From the NCBI GenBank assembly GCA_009746045.1, contig RPFO01001780.1, forward strand, positions 1 to 21,509: DNA of 21,509 nucleotides, written 5' to 3'. The notes below the pieces were generated by a model that saw only the letters and a program-made list of their open reading frames with translations, was not told the DNA's origin and made no database searches. Below are positions 1 through 9,676 of the stretch, piece after piece. Position numbers and translations under genes: made by a program. The number at the start of each line of letters is the position of its first letter. The stretch's first letter is position 1. This DNA is from Mesostigma viride (Eukaryota > Streptophyta > Mesostigmatophyceae > Mesostigmatales > Mesostigmataceae).

Positions 1-303
1 ACATCTGTGCAGGCTCTGCCCAGTGTTCCTCCCATCGTGATAACACTGATTGATGTAACGATGGGCCGCCCAGTTCTGCTCCCTGGACAAGTGTCGTGAT
101 GGCGTGTGTGTTAGCGAGCCGGACCTTTTATTGTGCCGGTATGGAGAGGTTTGTGACGAACAAAGCGACAGCTGCATACCGGGCACTTAAAGTCTTGAGC
201 AGCATGCCCAGCCCCACCAATCGAGGAATGAATATACGTGGATGACATGCCGAATGATTGGCAAAGAAGTGGCAACAGGCGCAAACCTTTTTCGACATGT
301 CAG
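1..303. other. No gene seen
   Basis: No convincing reading frame, RNA gene or repeat was recognised here. The stretch ends where the (AATT)n tail of a retroelement copy begins. Confidence 0.5.
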
Positions 304-779
304 ATTAATTAATTAATTAATAGACACGTGACTGCGTCACGTGAGCATAAGTCCTCAGTGGGAGGGGAACATGGGATGGAATGGATGGTATAAGCTATCT
401 AGGTCCTAGTCACAGGGGTGTGGGCACCGCGGCCCGAATCGCTATGAATGCCATACTTGGTCACACGCGGAGCCCCCACAGGCTTGGGGGTGGTCTCCTT
501 CATTACTACTTGCCATCTATCCTTGCGCACCATCTGCCTCCATATTACAGACAAACCAGGAGGCTGCCCGGGGGTGAGCCCGTCACGTCTAGTGTAGCAA
601 ATGTCCATATGCCGAGTCTATCACGAAATGTCCACGGGTGGCGGCCCTGCCGCGCGCGGCGCCGGGGGCACGCCAGGTTAGGACATATCGCCCAGGCTGG
701 GCGGGCTTGGTGCCAGCTAGTCTATCTGAGGTATCTACCTGATCTGTGCGGGCCAGGTGCCCGGCTAGGCCCAGGCGCC
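304..779 (-). mobile_element. LINE family A, 3' end copy 1 (5'-truncated)
   Basis: This is the 3' terminus of a non-LTR retrotransposon on the minus strand. Read on that strand it gives remnants of the ORF2 C-terminus: a GHLART-QVDT segment, then GRYVLTW, and after a frameshift near 600 a DRWQVVMKETTPKPVG segment ending at a stop near 399. The intact-looking relative at 12056-12901 has GHLARTSQVDT, GRHILTW and TRWKKIVKAHTPDPVG in the same order, which identifies the fragment. A 3' UTR follows, then a perfect 8-bp stem with a 3-nt loop at 325-343 (CACGTGAC-TGC-GTCACGTG) and an (AATT)n tail at 304-321. A second copy lies at 13022-13530 and breaks off at the same point. No target-site duplication was found. 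Confidence 0.8.
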
Positions 780-901
780 TGTATGTGGGAAACATAGGGC
801 AAATCAGCGTACAAATCCTCATTATACTAATGTGCGAACCAAAGGGGGTGGTGCTATCTCAGGTGAGCCTTTCAGGAAGGCCCTTTTAACCCATAGTCCG
901 T

Positions 902-927
902 AAATGGTATGTTATAACATACCATTT
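902..927. repeat. 26-bp perfect palindrome
   Basis: The sequence is its own reverse complement over 26 bp, with half-site AAATGGTATGTTA. It could extrude a cruciform or be the footprint or terminus of a DNA element. No partner copy was seen in the window. Confidence 0.8.
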
Positions 928-933
928 GACTCC

Positions 934-980
934 CCGCCAAAAACGGCGCCGCGCCAGTGGCGCCGCGCCACTTCTGGCGG
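934..980. repeat. GC-rich direct and inverted repeat
   Basis: GGCGCCGCGCCA occurs twice (945-956 and 959-970), enclosed by CCGCCA (934-939) and its complement TGGCGG (975-980). It lies directly after the AT-rich 26-bp palindrome. The role is unknown. Confidence 0.6.
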
Positions 981-1089
981 ATGCCACGTGTCCGGTGGGT
1001 CCGGGGACACTTAGGGACGAAGGTGATGCATAGGTTTGGGTGTTATATTCGCCATAGCCTGGTAATTACAACGTGTATTGAGAAAGTAT

Positions 1090-1109
1090 CACGTGACTTT
1101 GGCGGGAAA
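1090..1109 (+). promoter_or_regulatory. E-box/G-box plus E2F-like site
   Basis: CACGTGAC (1090-1097) abuts TTTGGCGGGAAA (1098-1109), which matches the textbook E2F/DP site. A CG dinucleotide run (about 1118-1129) and an ATG at 1139 follow. This looks like a promoter, but no gene can be defined downstream. A related string (AAAGTTATCACGTGAC) lies before the LINE ORF1-like gene at 9974-9989, so this may instead be retroelement 5' sequence. Confidence 0.3.
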
Positions 1110-1978
1110 TTTTCACTCGCGCGCGCGCGTAACTAGATATGGCTGCTAGCGTGCCGTTATCAAGGAAATTTTGCGTCTCGCGGCTTGTAACGGTTCAGAA
1201 TGTTGCTCAGAATGATGATGCGTGATTTTCGTAGGTCAGGGGTGGCCAGATGTATAGCATTGGTAAAATAAAGGTAGGAAATTACTGCTTTCTTGGTCGT
1301 CAGTACCATATGAGTAATGGCATGTCATATTTTGATTTTCTTCTTATGGCCCGGCAGTCTGCGCCAGCCCGAGCACCCAGTTTTGATACGGGACATCCGC
1401 AGCAGCGTCCCTGTGAATTCGGATGCGTTTATAGGTCATCTTTGCTCAGAACATCAACCTGGTAACCATGGCGGATGCATTCATTATGCGGCTATGGCGG
1501 CCTATGCCTGGAAAGCATTAGCCCGTGTGAGATATGAGGGTCCCGGCCAGCAGAAGCCGGAAAGGTCGTGATCAAGCCAGGTACGGCAACGTGTTTGCAT
1601 GTTGTTTGCCGCGGAATACGCCTGCCATGCATTATAGTTGACGAGTTTATTGGTGCAGCATTTAGCAAGCTTCCATGCCTGCTGTAAAGAGTGGTATCAT
1701 CCCTGTGAGTGCTCAGTTTATGGCATTTCCTTAGAGTATACCACCCCGTTAGTTCAGGTAGGCAACCCGTTTGCATTCCAGCACTTTTGCCAGTCTTTTG
1801 TAGCTTGTTATAATGCATTACTGTGTTGCATGTCATAGATGGCTGTCTACGCGCGCGTAACCCACACACGTATATGAGCGTGGTGTCATGTGCAAAACTC
1901 AATTCTGAGTGGCCCCCCCTGGTATGGGGATGCCTGAACTACCTAATAAAATTATCCAACCTTGACATTGGTGTTTAC

Positions 1979-2075
1979 AACCCTCCCCTGAAAAAAAGGG
2001 GGGGGTCCATGGTGTGATGCATGAAAATGTTCGTCTTTTGTCCAACTTTGACTGAGAATATCATGCAACCCACTT
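1979..2075. repeat. Dispersed repeat C, copy 1
   Basis: A core CCCTCCCCTGAAAAAAA followed by a G run, then a diverged stretch, is shared with 5590-5680. Corresponding segments are AAAATGTTCGTC here and AAAATGATCGTC in the other copy, with ATATCAT/GTATCAT further on. It is an old interspersed repeat of unknown class. Confidence 0.5.
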
Positions 2076-2217
2076 ACGGGACTCGAGATATTATTGCATA
2101 TTCTGAAAGCCCTTGAAGTGTAGATATTCCTAGCACCTTGGTTGAGGGTATTTGGAGTAGCGGTCAGGGAGTTATGATTTTTTTAATTTTCAGGGGTATT
2201 TGTTTGCAAAAAATGGC

Positions 2218-3390
2218 AATACGGACTATGGCCTGGCGCAGCATCTTGGTGACGGCGCCGTCGAGTCGTTGCTCCAGCTCCTGCGTCAGTGCCCACGTCT
2301 CGGCGCCGTAGGTCAGGATCGTCAGAATGACGACCTTGAAGAGGTCACGCTTGACGATCCGGGGTAGGGCGGGGTTGCTCCACCAGCGGCGGTGGTCATG
2401 GAGGTGCGCCCACGCCATGCCGATCCGTGTCGTCATGTCGTCCTCGCAGTCAGGAAGCCAACTGCCGAGTAGCTTGAAGCGGCCTGAAGGAGGGTAGTTG
2501 ACCTCGGCATCGTCTAAGAGGCGGAGTGTGGGTGGGGCCCTTCCATGCCGAGGGCCAGGGCCTCCGTTTTGGGGCTGATTTCTAGACCAACCGCCCGAGC
2601 CTCGAGCGCCAGGCAGTCCAGCCAAATTTGGGCAGACTCCGGCTTCTCGATGAGCGTGATGTCGTCGGCATAAATGAGGTCAGCTAGTAAATTCTGCCCG
2701 TTAGTCGGCCCCCCTTCCCCAAGCTCGTTCGTGATCGCTAGGCCAGGGGCACGGCCTGCAATGCTAGCAAAGCGAGCACGTGCCTGGCGCATAACATAAT
2801 CCACTACAATAATAAACAGGTACGGCGACAGGACGCAACCCTGCCAGACGCCGGTCTGCAGTGGGCATGGCGGGGTCATGCCGTGTTGAATGCGCACCGA
2901 AGTGGTCGACCCCTCATACAGCGTGCGGATGACGGTAGTCAGGGGAGTGGGGACGCGAGCGCGAGCAAGTACAGCCCATAATAGAGCGTCCCAGAGGACA
3001 GAATCAAAAGCCTTGATGAAGTCGACGAAGATCAGGATGGCGGGAAACTCACCAGGTTGCAGGAGAGCGATTTCCTCGAAGAGGCGACGCGCGACGAAGA
3101 TGGCCATGACGGTGTTGCGCCCAGGACGGAAGCCCATTTGACTTTCCCCAAGGTGACAGTCGAGAGCAGTTCTAACGGAGGCGGTTGAGGATCATGCGCA
3201 TGAACAACTTGAGTGCAGCGCTCTGGATGCAGACTCCTCTGTAGTTGGCGGGGTCGTCAGGGGAACCTTTGTTTTTGTACAGCATAATACGGTAGCTGTG
3301 CTGCCACTCAGGAATCGGCGGCGCGTCGGCTTGCAAGCAGGATCCGGTTGCAGACATCAAGCAGGAACCCCGTGAGCGCCGTCAGCTTAA
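2218..3390 (-). pseudogene. LINE reverse transcriptase (ORF2) pseudogene
   Basis: On the minus strand this encodes a non-LTR reverse transcriptase in broken frames. Seen in order: EWQHSYRIMLYKNKGSPDD and ANYRGVCI (N-terminal RT motifs), GFRPGRNT, FVDFIKAFDS (motif A, catalytic Asp), QGCVLSPYLF (motif B), YADDITLI (motif C, catalytic Asp pair), GLEISPKTEA, then RFKLLGSWL and the thumb-like TYGAETWAL. Frameshifts lie near 3175 and near 2530, and another break lies near 3320. Homology to the relative at 12056-12901 stops at about 2230, so the 3' end is lost. The upstream coding sequence is interrupted at 3387 by a TTAA-flanked element and appears to resume for about 20 bp at 5281-5300. It is non-functional. 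Confidence 0.88.
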
Positions 3391-5284
3391 GGGGACATGA
3401 CACCCCAAAAGGGCACTTTTCTGGAAAACATACCTAGGCATATGATAAAAATCCAGTCATGATGGGGGACCATAAATATGATAAAAAAATTTTTTTCCAA
3501 CCACTTGGGGGGGTACTACCCCCACCATGTGACAGTTATGTGCTAAAAATAGAAAAAGACGCTATTTTTGGCCGATTTTCCCTAGAACAATGGGCAAACC
3601 CAATGTGGCCAAATAATATATTCCCATCTAATTGCAACCCTTCCCATTCATTCCAGCTAGTTTGCAGGTCAGAGTAAGCATGTTTAGACACATTGAAATA
3701 ATTTAGCCCAAAACACGTATTTTTTGGTGCCTAAAAAAATATATCAAATCATAGACACATGCAATGGGGTCAAATCTTATATTCAAAGTTGGCCCAGGGT
3801 TGCAATCACACAGCCCCTTGAAGTTTCAGCTCATTCTGACCACGTTTACCCACATTGAAATATGGTCATGTGCAAAAAAAAATTGACCGCTTTTTGTGGT
3901 TTGGAGCTCAAACACCACCACAAAGACACCCTTGCCCACCACAAACTGGGCCAAAACAAGTGCAATTAATTAAATTAATGTATCACGAAGCTTGCCACCA
4001 AATTACAGGTCATTCTGACCGAGTTTGCCCATATTACATCTTGTTATAGCTGCCAGCGTGCATGCTTGGTGCACCATGACATGAGGCAATACCATGAGCA
4101 CATTCCTAAGCTTGCCCCCTGCAAATGGGGCAGAACCACGAAAGACAAATGCTAGATGCTTGAAGAAAACAACCACCAACTCTTTAAGCATTATGAGCAG
4201 GTATGACCGCTTGCGGGAATCACTCATAGCCAACACCATGTCATGACGCTTATGGATAAAAGGTGCATCCTTCATAGCCATAACGACCTGATCCCTGTCA
4301 TCTAGGAAGTACAAGCCATGTGTAATGGAGGCTAAACAGGTGGGGATGTGATAAGTAACTCACATATTCTCACCTTCCATACAACAACCTTGTTTTCCAG
4401 CAGGCTGAAGAGCCATGACAGGCGTTTATGAGCTCGCCAGCTCCTTGCAACGGTGATGCCGCTCCCAGGCAGCTAGGGTCCTTGACTACGCAATATAGAA
4501 TGTCTACCGTGTGAAAACCTCCATACAGGAAGCGTAGCAAAGCCAGATAACTGCCCGATCGATTCTGGGTAGCTTTAGGAAGCATGGCATACGCAGCGTA
4601 AGGAAAACCATTGAAAGCTGCGGAAAATCTGATAGCACAACTGCAACAAGTGGAGAACAAAATAGCAAGAAGAACCCAGAAACGGCGCCAAAAGTTTCAT
4701 GCCAGGTTCACTAAGAGCGCAAACAGACTGGGCGGTGACATGCGGCAAATCAACGTACCACGGCCGGCATTATTCCCTACCCAGGCGCGCAAGAAAAGCC
4801 AGCCAGCCATGGATGGATTAACCGCGGATCGCGCAGGCCTGAACGAAATCATTTTAGAAATGACAGGAAATGGCCGCAGATCGAAGACGCTTAGGTTATT
4901 TTCATGGTGTCCGTTACTAAACGGCTCTTACTGCATCAATACAACCCACGAATATCGAGTTCTACCGTCGCAGGCACGCATGCTAGATTATTCATCGCGG
5001 CCAAATTGTTGGATGAGACCCCCGTGCAAATCTGTACCAACAAAGGCAGTGAATTTGCAAATAGTGCAGATCTGGCTATGAAACATCATAATAGAACATC
5101 ACTTTTAACCATCGGCTTAATTTTTTGGCCTGTCGCCCGCCGGACTAGCCATATTTTAGCGGAACGCACGTCGCCATGGCCACCTCCGCACGGTGCGCGC
5201 ACTGTGCACCACAATTTCACGGTCCGTCGGTACCGTCCCGACTTTTTTGGCGCCAAAAAAGTCCCGGGTGTCATGTCCCCTTAA
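3387..5284. mobile_element. TTAA-flanked terminal-inverted-repeat element
   Basis: The left end GGGGACATGACACCC (3391-3405) is repeated as an exact inverse complement at 5266-5280. Each end is bordered outside by TTAA (3387-3390 and 5281-5284). A TTAA duplication is typical of piggyBac-type DNA transposons, though the termini match no family I can name. The element sits inside the reverse-transcriptase pseudogene, so it is the younger insertion. Its right subterminal part is a 24-bp palindrome (5240-5263). A motif around CATTCTGACC/CACATTGAAAT recurs at about 3665, 3828 and 4010. Frames at 4003-4329 (-), 4370-4660 (-) and 4611-5284 (+) look partly protein-like, but no transposase signature was recognised. 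It is a degenerate or non-autonomous element with unidentified cargo. Confidence 0.75.
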
Positions 5285-5300
5285 TCACCGGGGCTGGGAG

Positions 5301-5542
5301 CTAATTAATTAATTAATAAGCACGTGACTGCGTCACGTGGGTGCCATATTGCCGCACCCACAGGGGATGCCAGATCGTTAATTCGACGGGTCCGATTGTG
5401 CACCCAGTGGCTTGATGCCTGTGGCATGAGGGAAGGGGGGGTCTCTACCCCGGCCCATGCCCGTTGTGCGGCTCACTCACAACTTAATAAAAGCACTCTG
5501 GTGCTCTGTGACTCTCCAATGGGAGCACGTGTTTAATTAATT
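5301..5542. mobile_element. Short element bounded by inverted (AATT)n/CACGTG ends
   Basis: The left end is an (AATT)n tract (5302-5316) plus the perfect hairpin CACGTGAC-TGC-GTCACGTG (5321-5339), the same terminal signature as family A. The right end is CACGTG (5526-5531) followed by TTTAATTAATT, the inverse of the left tail motif. The interior, unlike copies at 304 and 13022, does not match the family A body. One stretch, GTGCACCCAGTGGCTTG, resembles 13793-13809. It may be a non-autonomous element that borrowed the LINE 3' signal, or two abutting truncated copies in opposite orientation. Confidence 0.45.
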
Positions 5543-5589
5543 GGGCTCTCCAGCTAAATTGTCAAATGCTGGGTTCAGTTGAGGTTTCT

Positions 5590-5680
5590 GACCCTCCCCT
5601 GAAAAAAAATGGGGGGATATACTTTTTATGTGTCACAAAATGATCGTCTCTTGGCTCACTTGGACTAAATGTATCATTAA
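5590..5680. repeat. Dispersed repeat C, copy 2
   Basis: This is the diverged partner of 1979-2075, sharing CCCTCCCCTGAAAAAAA and the following ATG-TCGTC and ATCAT segments. Confidence 0.5.
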
Positions 5681-5684
5681 ACAT

Positions 5685-5809
5685 AATTAAATTTAGTTTA
5701 ATTATAACATGACACCGTTGGGAGAGCATCATGTAACACGTATTCCCTTGCTTGATGGATGGGGTGAGCGAAGCCGCGAAACCGACCTAAATGATCAGCT
5801 AGCCCTAGG
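5685..5809 (-). mobile_element. LINE family B 3' UTR fragment 1
   Basis: A tail-like ATTAAATTTAGTTTAATT is followed by TATAACATG, CCGTTGGGAG, ATGGATGGGGTG and AAGCCGCG. These occur in the same order at 11935-12010, downstream of the intact-looking ORF2 C-terminus on the minus strand. The copy is severely 5'-truncated and abuts fragment 2 in the same orientation. Confidence 0.7.
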
Positions 5810-5974
5810 CTAAATTAAACTATAACATGCCTCCGTTGGGAGATCATCATATAGCACATATCATTCCTTGCTGGGTGGGTGGAGGTGGGAGAAGCCGCGT
5901 AAGCTGACTATCCTAACGCTAATCTATCTAGGCTAGAAATTCCTAAGTACACTACTCAGCATGAAAACGCCCCT
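5810..5974 (-). mobile_element. LINE family B 3' UTR fragment 2
   Basis: This is a second, longer copy: a tail TAAATTAAAC, then TATAACATGCCTCCGTTGGG, AAGCCGCGT, CTATCTAGG and ACACTACTCA, reaching the last codons of ORF2 (AAAACGCC). The matching stretch at 11930-12066 is the 3' UTR and stop region of the LINE at 11913-12911. The copy breaks off within a few codons of the ORF2 stop. Confidence 0.7.
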
Positions 5975-6797
5975 TTAATCTGAGACGAAATATTGCCGGG
6001 CAAATGTACTGCAATTTAGGACAGGCCCTGGACCCGCTAGGAAACTTGAAGCTAGCGCGCGCTCCTTGGCGGGGCTAGCGCCACTTGGCACTCGACGGAG
6101 GTACGTGGTGACTCACATCTCCCTAGCCGGGGCTCCCTGGCCGGGGACCGGCCACAAAAAGTACAAGCTCTAATGTCGCGGGCGAAGCCCGCAAAACTTA
6201 TTAGATTGCTAATAAATTAATAAATAGGATCCATGCTGTGCCTGAAAAAGAACTTGAATATCAATTCCGCTCGGCTATCGTGATTCCGCCGTGATCAGTT
6301 GCGCTCAATGCGGGCTGTTGCCGTAGTGTTGCCGTCACCACCGCGGCGTGCAAGACGTGTCGCCTGACTCATCAAGGGCAAGATAATGTCGCGTGCCGAT
6401 ATCATTACTAGGACCGTATAGACGACGTGGCGACCGCATGCCCGGTGGGACGGCGGAGTCGTTGGCGACATACGGCCCTGAACTGAACGCCAAAGCTTGC
6501 ACGCCCGCCACGTGTGCGCGTCTCGAAAGTCGAACGAGACGCCAAATTGGTTTGCATCACCCGCGCGACGCGTTCTAACTGCTAAAAGCACAACAGTCAG
6601 CCACCGGTCATATCGATACATTCCAACATTTCGTTCAGCCGAGAGCCTAGTGTTTTATCTCCAAAGCTGTGACGCGTTAGAAATTAGCAGTTTCCACGTA
6701 AAAAAAACAAATTATGGCTTAATTTTATTACTCAAATGCAAGGCGTTTGTGAGAGGTTTGACTTAGTGGGCGGTTCTGGTAGGACATAGCCGCGAAG
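5975..6797. other. Intergenic region upstream of the LRR gene
   Basis: No gene was recognised. It holds a small perfect hairpin, GCGGGC-GAA-GCCCGC at 6178-6192, and AT-rich sequence at 6194-6230. The roughly 150 bp before the ATG at 6798 presumably contain the promoter and 5' UTR of the LRR gene, but no clear TATA box or initiator can be assigned. Confidence 0.4.
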
Positions 6798-8306
6798 ATG
6801 GCAGCTAGCTTAGAGTGTGGGGATGGAGCATTGGCCAATGAGGAGCCCACCACAACATTGGCTGATGTTTGTAACATAGCTGGTGTTGGATCCCTTCTGG
6901 TGTCGAACGTGCCGCTGGTTGACCGACTGTTGTTGCGCCTGGTCTGCAAGTCCTTGTATCGCGCCGTGGATGAATCGCTCAAGTCGATCGAGGCAGTGTC
7001 TCGGGACGAATTCGGGTCCAAGAGTGTCGGCAAGGCGCTGCTATGGCTGGCAAGCTTTTGCAGAAACCTACGGTCGTGCGATTTGCGCCCCTACAAGTAC
7101 CACGACCCGGAGCGAGAGCTCGAGCGCAATGGCCGCCCGCTGTGGGCATGGGAAGATCCCGGTCCCGAGGAAGAGTGTCGCCGCTACTATGGCATCCAGC
7201 ACCGCACCTCCCCCGGCCTCCATGACGGCGTGATCACCATCCTGGCGGAGCGATGCAAGTCCCTCTCCCACCTCGTCCTATCCAACTGCCCCGAGCTCAC
7301 CGACGTGAGCCTCGACGTCATCGCCGACTGCTGCGTGAACCTGACCACCCTGGACGTAAGCGACACGCTCCTGTCCGACCGCGGGATCTCGGCGATCGCG
7401 GCAGGGTGCCCCCTGCTGACGTCCCTGGACGTCTCCCGCTGCCGCAACGTCACCGACAAGTCCCTAAGTGACGTCGGCCAGAAGTGCAAGGGACTCCAAC
7501 GGCTGTGCGTGGCTGGCTGGCAGCGGCCACTCGCCCACATCCACGGCGCCTACCTGATCGACTCGGACGTGAGCGACAAGTCCCTCACCGTCATCGCCGC
7601 AAACTGCGCTGATCTCCGCCACCTGGCGGTCGTCAATTGCCGCCAGGTGTCCGATGCCACGCTCGCAGCGCTCGGCGCCCACTCCCCCCACCTCGAGCAC
7701 CTCGTGGTGGCCGAGATGTTCGGCCGCGTGACAGATGGCGGAATCAAGGTCGTCGCGGAGGGATGCCCGGCCCTGCTCACCCTTGACGCGACCAACTCCC
7801 ACGAGGGGGTCACTGACGGCGCCTTGCTGGCCCTGGCCCAGCACTGCCCAGGGCTGCGGAAGCTCCACGTGGGCGGTTGCTCCGGCGTGACGTCTGCCGG
7901 TATCGAGGCGCTGGCCCGCGGGTGCCGGCAGCTGGAGGACCTCTCCGTTGGCGGTGGCGTGACAGATGAAGGCATCATGGCGGTGGCGGTCCATTGCGGA
8001 GCCAGCTTGATGAGCCTTGAGATCAAGGACTGCGTCGACGTGGGTGACCGGTCGATCATCCTAGTCGCCCGCAACTGCCCGCGCCTGCGCTCGCTCCACG
8101 TGGAGATGATGAGCGACGACACCCGCGAGTTCACGGACGCCAGCATGGCTGCGATCGGTGACGGATGCCCCCAGCTGAGGCACCTCAAGCTATACTGCTC
8201 GGTGGCGGTGACCGAGGAGGGCGTGGTGATGGTGCGGCGCGCGTGTCGCCAGCTGGCGTTCTGCGAGGTGGAGCGATTCGAGAGCGACTTCTTGACCGAC
8301 GATTGA
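6798..8306 (+). CDS. Leucine-rich-repeat protein, F-box/AMN1-like (FBXL type)
   Basis: This is an intact intronless frame of 502 codons. Residues from about 145 to 490 are a run of roughly a dozen cysteine-containing leucine-rich repeats of about 25 residues, with the pattern C..L..L.L..C..(L/V)(T/S)D..L..IA..C (for example LSNCPELTDVSLDVIADCC and LHVGGCSGVTSAGIEALARGC). This is the repeat class of GRR1, FBXL and AMN1 proteins, which present substrates to SCF ubiquitin ligases. Residues about 34-60 (VPLVDRLLLRLVCKSLYRAVDE) resemble a degenerate F-box with its Leu-rich helix and VCK core. That part is inference, and Skp1 binding is unproven. A charged insert (about 100-135) separates the two parts. 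The start has a good context (GAAGATGG). Third positions are strongly G/C, unlike the surrounding DNA. The protein is probably soluble, as no signal peptide or membrane segment is visible. It is the only complete host-type gene in the window. Confidence 0.85.
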   Translation: MAASLECGDGALANEEPTTTLADVCNIAGVGSLLVSNVPLVDRLLLRLVCKSLYRAVDESLKSIEAVSRDEFGSKSVGKALLWLASFCRNLRSCDLRPYKYHDPERELERNGRPLWAWEDPGPEEECRRYYGIQHRTSPGLHDGVITILAERCKSLSHLVLSNCPELTDVSLDVIADCCVNLTTLDVSDTLLSDRGISAIAAGCPLLTSLDVSRCRNVTDKSLSDVGQKCKGLQRLCVAGWQRPLAHIHGAYLIDSDVSDKSLTVIAANCADLRHLAVVNCRQVSDATLAALGAHSPHLEHLVVAEMFGRVTDGGIKVVAEGCPALLTLDATNSHEGVTDGALLALAQHCPGLRKLHVGGCSGVTSAGIEALARGCRQLEDLSVGGGVTDEGIMAVAVHCGASLMSLEIKDCVDVGDRSIILVARNCPRLRSLHVEMMSDDTREFTDASMAAIGDGCPQLRHLKLYCSVAVTEEGVVMVRRACRQLAFCEVERFESDFLTDD

Positions 8307-9676
8307 GGGATGCGAAGGCAGTAAGGGGGGCACACTGGAAGAGGGGGGGAAGGGGAAGGGGGGGGGGATCCCAAATAGGGAGGCTAGTGGGGGCCTGACT
8401 GGGTATGAGTGCCCAACGGGGGAAAGAAAGGGGGGAGGGTTGGTTCCCCCCTTTCCCTGAAAACAGTGAAATCTTTTGTATGATACTGGATTCGAACACT
8501 GGACCTCTCGCATGATTTCGCGACTATATTGGTCGACAGTGGATGGTATCCGTGGCAGCAGTGCATCTTTGTTCAAGGCTTAAAGGTGGCCCCTGTGACC
8601 ACGAGATGGCCAGCAGGGATGAGACCTCAAGGTTTGTGACCGTTTGTGAAAGATGCCGATAGGCTTCTGTGTAGGGAACACTGTTTAGGGTCTGGCTGGC
8701 AGCTTTTGGACTTTCTAGCGAGACAGTCAACCCCGTCGGCTGTGCTGACGGTCGGGATCGCTTCTTGGTCTTTTAGTCCGATCGATTGATACGGTTCATG
8801 CTGGTACATGTATACTACAAACCAAGGGTTGATTGGGGTTGTCAGTCTGTCCGCTAGTATTAATAATGAGGTCAACAATATCAAAGTAGACAAATATCAA
8901 TACAGTTGAATCCTTCGACAGGCATGGCCTGACTGATTGGCTGATATGTTTTCTTATTGCTCTTGTTATGGTCGCCCTGAAGGGCTTGGCGCTGTTGTCT
9001 CCCCACGGACCCCGCGGCCCATTGCTAGCCTTATATTCTTATCACCCTGTAAGCCTGCTTCAGCACAGGCTGGCGTTGTAGCTGGTTGGCTTACATACTA
9101 ATGTTGGTATGAAGCTAGGGAACTGGATATCATGATGGTACAGATGTCCGAGCAAGCTAGGTTGAGCCGGCTGTAACGTGCTGGTCATGATCTTCATGCA
9201 TTCGAGATCTGACCGCTAGGGTACATTGGATCGATCCTGGCGTGCGGGACCAGGACCGGGTACAGCTGGAAATTTGTTAATTGAAGGGACCAAGACATGT
9301 CAGATGCGTGAATGCAATGTGTTTCTTGCTAAGGTGCTGTGGGGTTTGCTGCACGGGCCTGTCACTGCTGCTGTCTATTGGTAGCTAGCGCTGTGCCAGT
9401 GCGCCCAATTGAGTAAACCAGGCAATCGATGACAATTCACAGGTCACCAGAATTCACAGGTCAGATACACAACTCACAGTTGTGTGCCTGTGTGGGCATG
9501 CCACTATCTACAAACAGAGGTCCCCATCGAAATGTCAAAATGCTCTGCCTTTTGACTAGCTTGGTGTCAATTGTCCTGGATGCCATTATTAGTTAGGGCA
9601 TGGAATAGCAAAGCCTGCCTTTTGTGACTTCCCTAACGGAAAGGGTGCCGAATGACGAATCAATGGAACGGTATAC
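8307..9676. other. Intergenic, no gene seen
   Basis: It starts with G-rich sequence (8336-8370, several G runs) and a strong hairpin (8426-8455). A short direct repeat AATTCACAGGTCA occurs twice (9434-9446 and 9451-9463). No coding exon was recognised on either strand. The first 200-300 bp presumably include the 3' UTR of the LRR gene, but no poly(A) signal stands out. Confidence 0.4.
8426..8455. repeat. 11-bp perfect hairpin after the LRR gene
   Basis: GAAAGGGGGGA (8426-8436) and TCCCCCCTTTC (8445-8455) are exact inverse complements around an 8-nt loop. The hairpin lies 120 bp past the stop codon and may be in the 3' UTR or near the transcript end. It could also be a decayed repeat. Confidence 0.55.

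Larger units (their letters stand above)
780..2217. other. Region without an assignable gene
   Basis: Only short reading frames occur. One at 1639-1838 (+) is Cys-rich and has a plausible composition, but no family is recognised. A 28-codon frame at 1139-1225 (+) starts ATGGCTGCTAGC just after a CG repeat. The region also contains a palindrome, a GC-rich repeat, an E-box plus E2F-like pair and a dispersed repeat, listed separately. A spliced gene here cannot be excluded but cannot be supported. Confidence 0.4.

Noticed and set aside
4332-4373. A 42-nt intron (GTGAG...TTTAG) joining two minus-strand frames in the TTAA element
   Set aside because: Removing it does not restore a common reading frame and soon meets a stop, so the splice is not supported.
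4611-5284. Two overlapping plus-strand frames in the TTAA element as a possible transposase
   Set aside because: No DDE/DDD spacing, zinc finger or other transposase motif is visible, and the frames shift mid-way. Left as unidentified cargo.
7187-8374. Several antisense and shifted frames over the LRR gene
   Set aside because: They are shadows of a GC-rich coding sequence. Only the 502-codon plus frame shows repeat structure and third-position bias.
8466-8545. tRNA-like stretch on the minus strand (GTGTTCGAATCC resembles a B box; GATAC/GTATC could pair)
   Set aside because: The T-arm stem does not pair, no D-arm or anticodon arm can be formed, and there is no A box. At most it is a decayed SINE or chance.
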